A stretch of 64,000 bases of DNA, taken from assembly GCF_964656455.1 (NCBI RefSeq), contig NW_027555031.1:1-64000 (forward strand), written 5' to 3'. The translations under genes and the position numbers were made by a program. The DNA is from Halichoerus grypus (lineage: Eukaryota > Chordata > Mammalia > Carnivora > Phocidae). Shown here in pieces: positions 53,751-64,000 of this stretch (position 1 is its first letter; each line of letters opens with the position of its first letter). The notes below the pieces were generated by a model. That model made no database searches. It was not told the origin of the DNA and was given only the letters and a program-made list of their open reading frames with translations.

Positions 53751-53854
53751 CAGTAGTTCCCAAAGTGTGTTTCCAGGAACACCAGTTCCATGGAATATCA
53801 AGAGGTATTATGAGAAAAGAGGGTTCCATAGTCTAATACATTTGAGAAACACTG
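53751..53854. mobile_element. hAT-like MITE with terminal inverted repeats
   Basis: cagtagttcccaaa at 53751-53764 and tttgagaaacactg at 53841-53854 are inverted repeats matching 11 of 14. The ends start CAG and close CTG as in hAT elements. The interior 'ccagttccatggaatatcaa' resembles a known MER family I cannot name exactly. It is 104 bp, non-coding. The left flank is (CA)n, so the 8-bp target duplication cannot be judged. Confidence 0.65.
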
Positions 53855-54299
53855 AGCTAAGTTAAACAGGTTTATTTATTATAGGACATATCGAGACTAT
53901 AACATGCTAACAATTATATTAGTAGTGTGTTGGGGCCAGCACTTACCAGCTCAGGGGAGCCAATTCCACACATCTCTTCCCAATTTCACATTCAATGATG
54001 CAACATTGGTAACTTAAATTGGCCATGGTGGGAGTATTTATACCACAGAAATCAGCAAACACTACAAATCTGGGGTTTTATTTTTCTTTCAGAGAGCTGG
54101 CTTACCAGCACATTACTAAATACCACTTCAGGAAGAGACTATGGCATGCAGGTTTTCCTAATGTATTTGACCATAACATTCCTTTGTTCTCTGGTGGGAA
54201 GCATCGTGGGGGAAGTAGTGTTCCCCAGAACATTTTATGGGGGAAGTTGTCCTATGCAAAGATACTTTACCCTAATGCCAAGGGAGATGATTCAGAGGA
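53855..54299. other. unassigned, AT-rich sequence
   Basis: No repeat recognised. The 159-codon + frame at 54019-54498 runs through this into the MIR at 54300 and is most likely chance. Confidence 0.45.
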
Positions 54300-54485
54300 A
54301 TTTATATTAATTGAGCCTCTGCTGTGTGCTCGGTGCTTTATGTACATTATCTCATTTAATTCTTACAACAACATTGGAGCTATAAATATTGCCCACATTT
54401 TGCAAATGAGGAAACAAAAGATCAAAGAATTTTCCCAACTTCACACCACCAGGAAGTGGCAGCAAAAGCCCATCTTAATCAGGGA
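54300..54485 (-). repeat. MIR SINE, antisense
   Basis: 'ttaattgagcctctgctgtg', 'ttatctcatttaattcttac' and 'gcaaatgaggaaacaaaaga'. Confidence 0.93.
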
Positions 54486-54699
54486 TTACAATGTCTAATG
54501 GGGGAGTATTTGCAACAAGATTTAAGTAATTTTAGAAGGGTTTGTTAAATGACAAGTAGACAGGTCATGAGCTATACTTAGAATCTAGTCATCCAGAATT
54601 GCCAGCAACACTTCTAGAAAATAATAGAAAAGTTACTCAAAATCTCAGCTGGCCCACATCTTGTCTTCTTCCTACTTGTCATCTGCCGTGGGCTGACAC

Positions 54700-54814
54700 T
54701 GCAGAAAATCACAGATTTCAGAATCTCCAGGGCACTTAAGAAAAAATGCCGGTACCTGAGCTCAACTCTCTCCCCAGGGCAATTCTAACCTGAAACCAGG
54801 ATTGAGAACCACTG
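54700..54814 (+). mobile_element. MER5A-like hAT-Charlie fragment
   Basis: 'cagatttcagaatctccagg' leads to the terminal phrase 'ttgagaaccactg' at 54802-54814. The left terminus is missing. Confidence 0.65.
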
Positions 54815-54834
54815 AAAATGATATGGAAAGACCC

Positions 54835-54988
54835 TTAGAAACCAGCTAGATTAACTTTCATTTTAAGGACGGGGAAACTGAGGCCCACAAAGGGGAAGTG
54901 GCCTGTCCAGAGTCACACAGCAGTCAGTTGCAGAACGTTAGACCAGTACCTGAACTTCTTGGCCCCTGGGTGATTCCCTTTCCACTTA
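54835..54988 (-). repeat. MIR SINE, antisense
   Basis: 'aaggacggggaaactgaggc', 'ccacaaaggggaagtggcct' and 'ccagagtcacacagcagtca'. Confidence 0.92.
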
Positions 54989-55299
54989 GCATAAAGGGTC
55001 TTCAGAACTCACTGCCTAAAAGAGATTATGTCAACTGAAACCCAAACTTATTTTGGATAACTGAGGGTTGATTACTTTTCCACCAAGGAAGAACTAACCT
55101 TATTAGCTAAGGGTGTTCCAAGTGCAATGGGAAGACCCTAGAGAGTTTCAAGCTGACAAACCACACCATATGTCCTAGGAAATATATCAGAACCCCAAAT
55201 CACAGTCTTATAAGCTAAAGAGCTCACACCTGTCCCCCTCAGGCTGACTATGGTAAAACCAACCCACCTTTGCCACAGTGACTTTTCTTCCCATCATGA

Positions 55300-55640
55300 A
55301 TTAATTAACTCAGTCAATCAGTACCTGCTCACCTGGAAGGCATTGTCCTTGACAGTGAGACTACAGTGAGCAAAACATAGTAGAGAAGTTCTAAGGAGCT
55401 TACATCTAGTGGGGGAGAAAAACAATAAAAATCAATCATATGAGATTGTGTTAAGTTCTATGTGGAAAATAAAATAGTAATGCTATGAAGAGTGTATGGG
55501 GAGGTAGGGAGAGGAGAAAGTCACATCAAGTGAGCTAGTCAGGGCAGAGGGAAGAGCAAGGGCTACATTGGGTGAGCTTATCTGACTGGGGTTAAAAAGC
55601 CAGAAGGACCAGGAGGTAGGGTGGGAGCCCGCGTGACCAC
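55300..55640 (-). repeat. L2 LINE 3' region, antisense
   Basis: 'tcaatcagtacctgctcacc', 'gagcttacatctagtggggg', 'agattgtgttaagttctatg' and 'gcagagggaagagcaagggc'. Confidence 0.85.
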
Positions 55641-56624
55641 AGTCAGGTTACCAAGGCCAGAGTCTGTGCTGGAAAGGGGAGGCAGGTTGCCAAACTGAAG
55701 AGCTGGCATGGGCTTCCCCATCAGAGGATCCAGCAATTCTTGTCCTGTACCTTATTCTTTACTTGCCCCTGGCCCACAAACTAAATCCTGGAAACATGAA
55801 TTTCCAAGAAGATATTCAAACTTGATCTTATGCAAGATATGCAAGTTTTAATGGAATTAAATGAGAAGTCCATTTTGGCCAATCGGGTTGATTGAAGATT
55901 AAAATGATGGGTAATATCCAGGAGTATTGAACAAGCCTCTTGACTTGCAAAGAACTGAGATTCCTTCAAGGGAGTTTCTAAGAGGGCATAAGCTATTATT
56001 TTTGAAGACACTTGCACAGGAACCTAGAGACGAACAAGAAAGCCCTTGGGAAGTGCAAGAACATTGAAGAATCTTGTTTCTCTATTAACACAACACAGTT
56101 ACTCTGCTCCTCTCTCTGCTTCTTACAACCAGTTCCTTACTCCTACTTTTCCCTCCCTCATTACTTCGGCTGGTGCTTGGCTAACTGACCCCTGTTGTCC
56201 ACTCTTCCGTTAATGAACTTTCAGACCTATTTCCCACTGCTCATTGATACATTCCTCCCCCCTTCCCAAAGCAAATTCCCGAAAGAAGTCTGATTGGCCT
56301 CAGATGATTGAGTCCTTCATGCCGAGTGATTAGAGACCCTTGGCCCAGGTGTCCATTCCCGGTCCAATCAGCTTTAGCTAAACTCAGCCCTGGAGCATGT
56401 GGGGCTCTCATAAAATTCCTGGCTGCACAGCTAGTCAGTGTACTGGCTACTCATCCCGGTTTGCTCGGGACTTTCCAGGTTTTAAAACTGAGTTATGTCT
56501 CAGGACCCTCCTCAGTTCTGAAGAAACTGGGACAGTTAGTCACCCTACGTTTGTGGGTGGGACAGTTCCCTCTGGAGTCCTGGAAGGACAGATAGAGTAA
56601 CAGATATCTTCAGCATGTCAGTGG
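55641..56624. other. unassigned unique sequence
   Basis: About 1 kb with no repeat or exon I can support. Confidence 0.5.
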
Positions 56625-57200
56625 TAGGCAGGGTATGAGGAAATCAGCATTTTTTACCCACTGATGGTGGGAGTGAAAATTGTTATGACCTTTCTGGGGG
56701 AAAATCTGGATATGTGTATGAAAAGTAAAAAATATGTATATTCTTTGACTTAGAAACCCTTCAATGACTTCTCCAAAACAATCAGCCCAGAGTGCAAAGA
56801 TTCATGAACAAAGCCATTCATTGAAACATTATTTGTTAAAGTAAAATAATGGAAATAGCCTAAGTTAACTACCAATAGAGAATCAGGGAAATAAACCAGG
56901 ATATATCCAATGAATACTTTGTGACCATTAAAAATAAAGATGTGGCTTTTTAAATATTGATGTAGAATTTTTCTATGAGATATTCTTAACAAAAAGGAGA
57001 TGATCAAATATTTATTATTCCATAAATAATCACATTTATGTAAAAAAGGGGGAAAAGCGCATTGAAAAAAGTTAAGGAAATATCCCAGTGGTGAGATTGC
57101 AGATGATACTCATCTTTAAACTGTTTCACTTTTTCTGAATGTTTTTCAATGCATAATTATCATTTCCATATTTGGATTTTTCCCCATTTTTTAAAAACAT
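56625..57200 (+). repeat. old L1 ORF2 C-terminus and 3' UTR relic, sense
   Basis: 'gatggtgggagtgaaaattg', 'tatattctttgacttagaaa', 'aaagccattcattgaaacat', 'atgaatactttgtgaccatt' and 'aaaaataaagatgtggcttt' follow the order of L1M ORF2. It is heavily mutated, and a 3' UTR-like stretch follows to the T/A-rich end. Confidence 0.8.
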
Positions 57201-58194
57201 AAAATATCCTGGTCCAACAAATCTGATGAAATGGTGTTTTCACTCAAAAATGTTTTTATTTTCCAATTTTGTTCTGGTCCATTAATTTTAGAACACATAG
57301 AGGTTTGATTCAGGTTCCAACTGATCCAGTTGGGTTTGGTTTTGTTTAAAAACAAAAACAAAGTTGATTCCATCTGAGTTGCGTTTATAGAAAATTAATA
57401 TTGGGGTTTGGTTAAGGATTCAATCAGTCAAGTGGTTGGTTCCTATTCTTGGTTCACAGTTTATGAAGTTCAAGTCATTCCCCAGAATTCCCACAGGAAC
57501 CCTGAATAATTGGAATGAAGGCAGAGAGAGGTTTGGAAGCCCGAATTATCCAGAAAATTGCCATGTCTCTCAGCCTGGAAGGGCCTGCAAGCAGCCATTT
57601 CCCAAGGGCACAGAACAAAGCCACAGCTGGGACATTTCCAGGAGGCCTATTGGCCCTGACCACAATGTGGCCAGAGCCGTGCTGCCCTGGGACCTTGGCG
57701 TCACCGCATCTCTTATCCTCTGCTTGCTCCCACAGGAGCTGGCCCCTACTGCCCAGCAGAGCCTGGGGGCTTCCTCTTCCAGGCCAGACCCGTGCCTGGT
57801 CACCCAAAGCAGCTCCATCTGGGCTGTACAACCTGTGGTGAAATTCCTGCAGCTTGAGGTCATCCTTTAGCCAGAGCTGCTCATGCAAGGACATGGCTTG
57901 CTTGAGGAGGGCATGAGTGGTGACCGAGCTCCTCACCAACAAAACCTGCACCCTGTTCCTTTTTAATGGTTTTTTTAAAGGTGGGCACCCTGGCTCTGTG
58001 GAGGACTCTTTGAAGCAGAGGGAGACAGGCATGGTGAAAGTCAGTTCCTGCCTCAGACAAGCTGCTTTCATGAGGTAGGCTGGGCAGCACACTCACCCAG
58101 CCGCTAGACAAGGTCCCCACAGGGCCCTGGTGGGCCCCCACTCCTTCATGTTTTCCTTGAGACCATCAAAGCCTCAGCTGGGATGGTTTTAGAG
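57201..58194. other. unassigned sequence with open frames on both strands
   Basis: A 205-codon minus frame (57475-58092) and 144- and 108-codon + frames (57436-57870, 57515-57841) overlap. I recognise no domain. A pyrimidine tract plus CAG at about 57718-57736 resembles a splice acceptor in the + direction, but I see no partnered donor. Coding potential is doubtful. Confidence 0.4.
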
Positions 58195-58372
58195 CTGTGT
58201 TGCCTGGAGCCGCTAGGTGGATGACCTTGGGAAAGGGTCTTCAGCTGCACCTCAGTTTTTGTAGTTGTGAATCAACAGAGGAGAAGCATACCTCTCTCCC
58301 AGGGTTGGCATGAATATTTAATGAAATCATCTTTCTGGAATCACCTGCCACATAGCATGCCACCAGCGGAGC
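58195..58372 (+). repeat. MIR SINE
   Basis: 'ctggagccgctaggtggatg', 'accttgggaaagggtcttca', 'tgcacctcagtttttgtagt' and 'aatatttaatgaaatcatct'. Confidence 0.78.
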
Positions 58373-58609
58373 TCTGAGAACAGTGGGAATGGTCCACCTG
58401 GGGTGCAGGCTAAAAGGGGCTGCACTGCCTCTAGATAATTTACAAGCCATTATAAAGCTGACTAAAACTTGGTGTGCCTCTTATAATCCCCGCCCATCAA
58501 CATATCTCAGCAACGTCAGTGATAAATACTCTGCATCATCCCTGTTGACGGCTTCAGTCACACCAGCCCTGGGTACACCAATGCCTGCCGCAGATGGCAC
58601 ACTCCACGA

Positions 58610-58848
58610 ATGGCAGATACTTCTTTTTTTTTTTTTTTTTTAAGATTTTATTTATTTATTTGACAGAGAGAGAGAGAGAGAGCTAGAGAGGGAACACAAG
58701 CAGGGGGAGTGGGAGAGGGAGAAGCAGACTCCCCGCTGAGCAGGGAGCCCGATGCGGGGCTCGATCCCAGGACCCTGGGATCATGACCTGAGCCGAAGGC
58801 AGACGCTTAACGACTGAGCCACCCAGGCGCCCCATGGCAGATACTTCT
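58610..58848 (-). mobile_element. SINEC, antisense, young, perfect target-site duplication
   Basis: The body at 58625-58833 opens with a long T run and AAGATTTTATTTATTTATTT, then a GA-repeat, and ends 'ctgagccacccaggcgcccc'. atggcagatacttct is identical at 58610-58624 and 58834-58848. By eye this is one of the least diverged SINEs in the window. Confidence 0.98.
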
Positions 58849-59009
58849 GTTGTATTATGAGATGTTAGGAGCAACTATATATAATTGGCTCTCATTCATA
58901 CATAATAATAATCCTTTTTTCAGATGTGAGTTCTAAGCTATCATATAACAGATGGGGAGATCCTGAGAAGATCATCTAATGGTTCTAAATGTTAGTATCT
59001 CACCAGAGC

Positions 59010-59145
59010 ACTGGAAATGTACAGAGTGTTTTCACAGGCATAACATCCCTCCTAAAACTCACATGGCCCTTTGAGGTAGGTGCAATTGTGCCCATTTTAT
59101 AGATAAGGAGACCAGCCCAGGGGCATTTATGGAAATTAGACATAG
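59010..59145 (-). repeat. MIR SINE, antisense
   Basis: 'ccctttgaggtaggtgcaat' and 'tgcccattttatagataagg' are strong MIR words. The core end is decayed. Confidence 0.85.
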
Positions 59146-59269
59146 TGCCTGCAAGCCCCTTCCCTACCAGCCCTCTGTGGAGCCCAGGGCTTAAAGCACT
59201 GTCCCCAGAGATTATCAGTAGGGAGACAGCAACACGACTATAGCACTTGGAGCTACTTGATAAAGAGAA

Positions 59270-59490
59270 AGAGGAAATGCTACTATTTCCTATGGGGCCC
59301 TCCCACTTATCTCGTTTGGGCATCACAGAAGCCTCCAAGGCAGGTCTGTTCTCCCCAGTTCATAGGAAAGGATACCAACTCTCTGAAAGATAAGGTTTGC
59401 TTACCTGAAGGCAAACAGACATATAAGAGAAAGAGCCCAAAATTGAACCCTGGTCAAAGTGAGACTAACGCCCTATATCTCCCTCTGATC
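59270..59490 (-). repeat. MIR SINE, antisense, diverged
   Basis: 'tcacagaagcctccaaggca', 'aaaggataccaactctctga' and 'gcccaaaattgaaccctggt'. Confidence 0.6.
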
Positions 59491-60419
59491 CCAGAGGCCT
59501 CGAGCAAAGGGAGAGCCTGACAGCATGGTTGACTGGAAAGAGTTCTGAGCTTCTAAGCAAGGAGTCTTTGGAAAAAGGAATGTTGATTCCCATGCTTTTC
59601 AGAATCATAGTGGTTCTGATTTGAGGTCTAGGGGCGAAAAGGATGACTCAAGTTTTCTCCATATGGCCTGGGTTTTTCCTGACTTACACTACCACGAGTC
59701 CCTGATCAGTTGCGTGGCAAGTGCCCACAGCTCCTGGGTAGGTGGAAAGACATGTCTGCATCCGCTCATGGATCCTGAGCTTGCATAATTTGAGGGACTC
59801 TGGGACTGAGAATCCTCATTCATTTGTCCCATGAGTTCATTACCCATCATGGGTTTATTATTATTATTATGATTATGATTATAGTAATATATGCTCATGT
59901 TAAAGATTCAAAAGATACTGAAGGGAGGACAGCAAAAAGCAAGTCAAAGGAAATCATCTTAAAGGGAGAGTGAGCATCCCAATATGTGTGCATGGCATAG
60001 GAAGCAGCAGGAGGAAGATGGTCTGTTGGAAAAGAGAGGCAGGGAGCCCAGGAGAGGTGTGCAGACCTCCAGGGAATGACAGGGGCCAGGGAAGAAGGTC
60101 AAGGGCCAATAGAGCTATGAAGTGAGTGATTTTGGAGGGGAGAGAAGAAGGAGCAGGTTTGGGACAAGATGCAGGACTCTCCTGGAGGTAGGGCAAAGCA
60201 AACAGTGGGGGTGTGGTAAGAATGACTGGTCAAAGGCCAAAGAGAGCCTCAGCACCAAAGGGCTCTAAGTCAGTGAGATAAATGAATGTCAGTTTGCTGC
60301 AAATTAACTCCTTCTCAGTCTCCCTCCTCAGATCCTATACCTTTTCCCCCTAGTAGCCCCATCTCTTCCCTTCAGTCTCTTCTTTACCTCTTGGACTCCC
60401 TCTTTTGCCAGAAGAACTT
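59491..60419. other. unassigned sequence with a small (ATT)n tract
   Basis: (TTA/TGA)n repeats occupy about 59847-59882. Otherwise nothing is recognised. The opposing open frames are short. Confidence 0.5.
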
Positions 60420-60647
60420 CCTTTACCATTTCTTTTCATACAGATCTGCTGGCAGTGAATTATCTCAGCTTTGGTTGATGCATAAAAGTCTTCATTTTGC
60501 CTTAATTTTTCAAAGATAGTTTTGTTGTGTCCTGAAACCTAACTTGACCATTTTCTGTTTCAGCACTTTAAAGACATTGCTCTACTCTCTTCAGCCCATG
60601 TGGCTTCTGCTGCCATTCTGCTTTTTGTCCCTCTGTACTGAAGATGT

Positions 60648-60729
60648 TTTTCTTCTCTGCTTCCTTTTTTTTTTAATTTAAATTCAATTAGCCAAGGTAT
60701 AGTACATCATTGGTTTTCTTCTCTGCTTC
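60648..60729 (-). mobile_element. ~50-bp L1 3'-end insertion with perfect 16-bp target-site duplication
   Basis: ttttcttctctgcttc is identical at 60648-60663 and 60714-60729. The 50 bases between are a T run plus 'aaattcaattagccaaggta' and 'tagtacatcat', the complement of the same carnivore L1 3' end seen at 43.87 kb. It is an extreme 5' truncation. Confidence 0.95.
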
Positions 60730-61820
60730 TTAAATTTCCTCTTTTTCACTGGTTTTCTGCAATTTGATTTTAAGTTCCCCAGTATGGTTGTCTTTATGGG
60801 TTTTTTTTCTATTTGTTCATTGAGCTTCTTGTGTTTAAAATTTCCATCAAATCTGGAAAATGTGTCTACTGATTTTAAAAATTTTCCTGTACTCGTCTCT
60901 TCAGGGATTCCAATTACACATATATTAAACTGCATGATATTGTCTCATGGCTTACTGGGGCACTGCTATCTTCTTTTTCTCTCTGTGCTTTAAACTGGAT
61001 AGATTCTGTTGCTACATCTTCAAGTTCACTAATCTTTTCTTCTGCAGTTATAATCTGCTCTTAATCCTATTTAATGTATTTTTTCATTTCAGATATTATG
61101 TTATGTTAGTCACCATACAATACATCATTATTTTTTGATATGGTGATCCACAATCCATTGTTTTCGTATAACAGATATTGTGTTTTTCACTTTAGAAGTT
61201 CCAAGTACATCCTATTTACATCTTCCACTTATTTCTTCATCACATTTGTGTTTTTCTTTGTATTCTTGGACATGTATATGACTTGTCTACTAATTAAAAC
61301 ATCTCTATCATTTCTAGATCTGATTGTATTGATTGGTTTTTCTCCTGGGTACCATTCATATTTTCCTGCTTCTTTGCTTATCTGGTAATTTTTTTTGGAT
61401 AACAGCTATTGTGAATTTTATGTTATCAGGTGCTGGATTTTGTTGTATGTATTTCAAGAGCATTGTATTTTGTGCTGGTGAGCAGTTAAATAACTTAGGG
61501 TCAGTTTTATCCTTCAGGGAGTTTCTTTTAAGCTTGGTTATGACATATCAGCCTTTATTTTGGGACTAATTTAGTCTTCATTATTAAGATGTTATACCTT
61601 TAAGGATTCTATTCATTGCTTCTGAATTACAAGTTTTCTCTGCTTTGGGCTGTTCAGAACACAAAATATTCCCATCCTTGTGTGAGCTCTAGGAACTGTT
61701 TGGCCTGCTGCTTTACAGTGATTTTCCCCCCAGTATCTGGTGGCTTCCTCTCATGTGTGCTCAGGTCAGTATTCAGTCAAAGACTCAAGATCTTCTGAAG
61801 ATCTAGGGATTCTCTCTCTT

Positions 61821-61821
61821 T

Positions 61822-61859
<38 letters not shown>
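61821..61859 (+). repeat. (GT)n microsatellite
   Basis: About 18 GT units with one GTTT interruption near the left edge. Confidence 0.96.
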
Positions 61860-61861
<2 letters not shown>

Positions 61862-62189
61862 AATGCCCTCTTCTTCAAGTGTCCTGCCCATAAATTCTAG
61901 CCTCAGCATCCCCTAACTTCACTCTCTGTCTCCTTAACCCAGTCAGGTTCTGTTTCAATTCCCCCTCCCTGGGCTGCAGCCTGGGAACTGGCTCCATGCA
62001 ATAAGCTGGGACAATCATAGGGCTCACCCTGTTTGCTGCTTTTTTCTCAGGGATCACAGTCCTGTGCTGCCTATTGTCCAGTGTCTGAAAACCATTCTTT
62101 TATATGTTTTGCCCAGTTTTCTACTTGTTTATGGTGCTAGGGCAATTTCTATAACAGTTAAACCTTTCATAGGTGGAATCACAAGTCTC

Positions 62190-62400
62190 CACTGAGACTT
62201 TTTAAGCAGGAGTGTGACCAAATCAAATGTGTATTTGAAAAAAAAAATCAGTCTTACTGCTCTGTGGAGAAAGGAAGTGGTAGTGGGTTGTAGATGGCCA
62301 ATTCTGAGTCTGTTGAGACAAGAGATTCTGTTGATTAACATTTAGGGAAACAGCAGTTAAGATGGGACGAATAGAGGCATATTTAAAATGTTTTGAATTT
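62190..62400 (-). repeat. L2 LINE, antisense, left part
   Basis: 'tttttaagcaggagtgtgac', 'tcagtcttactgctctgtgg' and 'gatggccaattctgagtctg' are the complement of the L2 coding end. Split by a SINE. Confidence 0.78.
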
Positions 62401-62609
62401 GGGGCGCCTGGGTGGCTCAGTTTATTAGGCGGCTGCCTTCGGCTTGGGTCATGATCCCAGGGTCCTGGGATCAAGCCCCACGTCGGGCTCCCTGCTCAGC
62501 AGAGAGCCTGCTTCTCCCTCTCCCTCTGCCTGCCTCTCTGCCTACTTGTGCTCTCTATCTCTCTGTCAAATAAATAAATAAAATCTTTAATAAAAAAAGT
62601 TTTGAATTT
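62390..62609 (+). mobile_element. SINEC, sense, with target-site duplication
   Basis: The body at 62401-62598 begins GGGGCGCCTGGGTGGCTCAG, has an AAATAAATAAATAAAATCTT tail, and contains CTGCCTGCCTCTCTGCCTAC. gttttgaattt is identical at 62390-62400 and 62599-62609. Confidence 0.97.
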
Positions 62610-62860
62610 ACAGGACTCAGTGATTGATTAAATGTGAGGGGTTGATGAGGGAGAAGTAATTATCAAGGAAGACTCCCATTTCTGGAGTAAGCAACTGAGT
62701 AAATTATAGTGTTACGTACTCAAATAGAACAATGAAAATTTGGGGTGAAAGACTGTGAGTTCTGTTTGAAAAAGTTATGTTGTCTGTGAGACATTCAAGC
62801 AGTGATGCTGTGTAGGATTCTGGTCTGGAGCTCAAAAGAGGGATCTAGGCTGGAGCTGCT
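62610..62860 (-). repeat. L2 LINE, antisense, right part
   Basis: 'caaggaagactcccatttct', 'tgtgagacattcaagcagtg' and 'attctggtctggagctcaaa' continue the L2 broken by the SINE. Confidence 0.72.
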
Positions 62861-62899
62861 TAATATTATATAGTATTTAAAGCTACAGAGGATGGATGA

Positions 62900-63070
62900 G
62901 ATGTTTTTCACTTAGTGCCTAGAAGCATTAGCCGTATAAGTGTTTGTCTGATCCCCTTAAATTGTGAGGTTTTAGAGGTCAGGCTTGGTTTGTTTTCTCT
63001 TTTGTACTCCCCCCCAAAGTGCCTGGCACATTGGCTGCACATGGTAGGGCTTAGTTTGGTGTTTGTGAAA
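62900..63070 (+). repeat. L2 LINE 3' end, sense
   Basis: 'aattgtgaggttttagaggt', 'caggcttggtttgttttctc' and 'aaagtgcctggcacattggc' are the L2 tail, opposite in orientation to the L2 just before it. Confidence 0.82.
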
Positions 63071-63559
63071 GGGACAATGTTGGTCAGGGACTCCTTTCAT
63101 GCTTTGAGCTTCCCATTGCCTCCTGGTTGTCTAAAAGGTTGCCTTAAGCTTCATTGTTCATGTTTGTTTTCCTGGTTGCAGGCAGACTTTTCAAATTAGC
63201 ATGTTAGTCATCAGTAGAGGGTCATGACTCTCTTGTTCATAATAGGGCTTGTGTCATGTCAACTTGGGTCTCATGTCCTATCCTGGAGCTGGAGTTGGGA
63301 CCAGCTATGCAGGAGGCCACATTCCTTCCAGGGTGGCTGCTGTCCAAGTCTTGGGCTGCTTGGGGGAAATCTTCAGAAGCCCCAAGGGATACTTATGCCT
63401 TTGGATTTCACAGATTTCACATAAGCCTAAGAGTCTCCTTGGTCAATCTGAGTTAACCCTGAAAGTTGCTCAAAGGAGGAGAGAGCCAAACTTGTTTTAA
63501 AAGATCTGAAAGCCTTGGATTTTAGCCTTGGAATTGCAGAAAATTTTAAGTATTAAAAA
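63071..63559. other. unassigned sequence
   Basis: Three overlapping + frames of 66-83 codons at 63224-63500 carry no recognisable domain. Confidence 0.45.
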
Positions 63560-63735
63560 ACGTTTTATTTGGGAATGAGAGATTCTGAATTCTGGGTCTG
63601 AGATTTGTTGTACAACGTTGAGAAAATAACTTCCCGTCTCTGGTCTCCAGTTTCCTCGCCTAAAACTGGGAAGATTGGACTAGATGACCTCTAAGTGCCC
63701 CTCCATTTCTGACATTAGAAGAATTCTATGTGCTG
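63560..63735 (+). repeat. MIR3/Ther-type SINE
   Basis: 'gtctccagtttcctcgccta' is followed by the typical end 'gattggactagatgacctct' and 'ctccatttctgacattagaa'. Confidence 0.88.
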
Positions 63736-63800
63736 GGCAGTATGAGTCATAGGCCTTGCTTCAAGGTGCTTAAAATCCTAGAATTGAATTGAGGGGTGGA
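63725..63800 (-). repeat. L2 LINE 3' end scrap, antisense
   Basis: 'tgtgctgggcagtatgagtc' and 'tcaaggtgcttaaaatccta' fit the complement of the L2 tail. Confidence 0.6.
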
Positions 63801-63957
63801 CTGTCCCTCTGATATCTGAATAAAATATCCTATTTCCTGCAAATGTGCTTATATAAAAATCTGGAGAGGTCTTGTATGTTAAAAACAAAAATCTCACCTA
63901 GACTACACAATGAAAACAGCTTTTAGAATCTTAGAACTTTATCCTGAGATGAATCAT

Positions 63958-63959
63958 TC

Positions 63960-63992
<33 letters not shown>

Positions 63993-64000
63993 GATGAATA
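63958..64000 (+). repeat. (TA)n/(TATG)n microsatellite at the window edge
   Basis: Alternating TATA and TATGTATG units up to the end of the window. The array may continue beyond it. Confidence 0.9.

Larger units (their letters stand above)
60420..62190 (-). repeat. old L1 5'-region relic, antisense, about 1.8 kb
   Basis: Words in order: 'tttctgtttcagcactttaa', 'aatttgattttaagttcccc', 'gatattgtctcatggcttac', 'ctacatcttcaagttcacta', 'tcttttcttctgcagttata', and near the end 'tttgcccagttttctacttg'. This is the complement of the 5' UTR/ORF1 zone of L1M elements. All frames are broken. It hosts a tiny later L1 insertion at 60664 and a (GT)n array at 61821. Confidence 0.7.

Noticed and set aside
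54019..54498. 159-codon plus open frame with a plausible start
   Set aside because: Its C-terminal third is antisense MIR. The rest has no domain or codon bias I can see.

Overview
This is a 64 kb piece of a mammalian nuclear genome, most likely from a carnivore of the arctoid Caniformia (bear, panda, seal, sea lion or mustelid type). The main evidence is eleven tRNA-Lys-derived SINEs of the carnivore-specific SINEC class. Each has a tRNA-like head (GCCTGGGTGGCTCAGTCGGT), most have a C/T-rich stretch, and the tail is AAATAAATAAATAAAATCTT. None has the dog-type head (CCTGGGTGGCGCAGCGGTTT) or the cat-type middle (GTGCTGACAGCTCAGAGCC). That argues against dog and cat and for another caniform. 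The antisense L1 3' end at 43.9 kb also has the carnivore-type sequence.

I found no protein-coding gene, rRNA, functional tRNA or CRISPR array that I can support. The longest open frames are either low-complexity repeat translated in several frames at once (19.2-20.3 kb, 25.5-26.4 kb) or short chance frames without recognisable domains. The window looks intergenic or deep-intronic. Only a comparison with an annotated carnivore genome could separate those two.

Layout. 0-9.2 kb: MIR, L2 and a MaLR LTR, with a long antisense L2 into which two SINEs were inserted head-to-tail (5.5-6.0 kb), then a (GT)n array. 9.2-19.2 kb: mostly unique sequence with MIR fragments, a young antisense SINE (10.5 kb), a MER20-like DNA transposon (15.06 kb) and a candidate regulatory cluster (10.1-10.3 kb). 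19.2-20.3 kb: an imperfect trinucleotide array of about 1.1 kb, the most conspicuous object here. 20.6-33 kb: an L1 ORF2 relic, a long sense L2 (21.2-22.2 kb), many MIRs, a polypyrimidine tract (25.6-26.0 kb) and an AT-rich stretch resembling a conserved non-coding element (28.7-28.9 kb). 32.7-35.3 kb: an LTR, a SINE, and an old L1 split by an LTR and another SINE. 35.3-50 kb: MIR/L2-rich sequence with a carnivore L1 3' end and a full solo MaLR LTR (43.9-45.3 kb). 50-64 kb: two antisense L1 5'-region relics, an L1 3' end, an L1 ORF2 relic, small hAT-type transposons, two more SINEs, and an L2 split by the last SINE.

Nothing here works together as a gene system. The useful content is the insertion history (perfect target-site duplications, nested insertions, a 50-bp L1 insertion, a tail-only-like insertion), the trinucleotide array, and two candidate cis-regulatory stretches. 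All repeat family names come from remembered consensus sequences. Boundaries of old MIR/L2 copies are good to about 20-50 bp.
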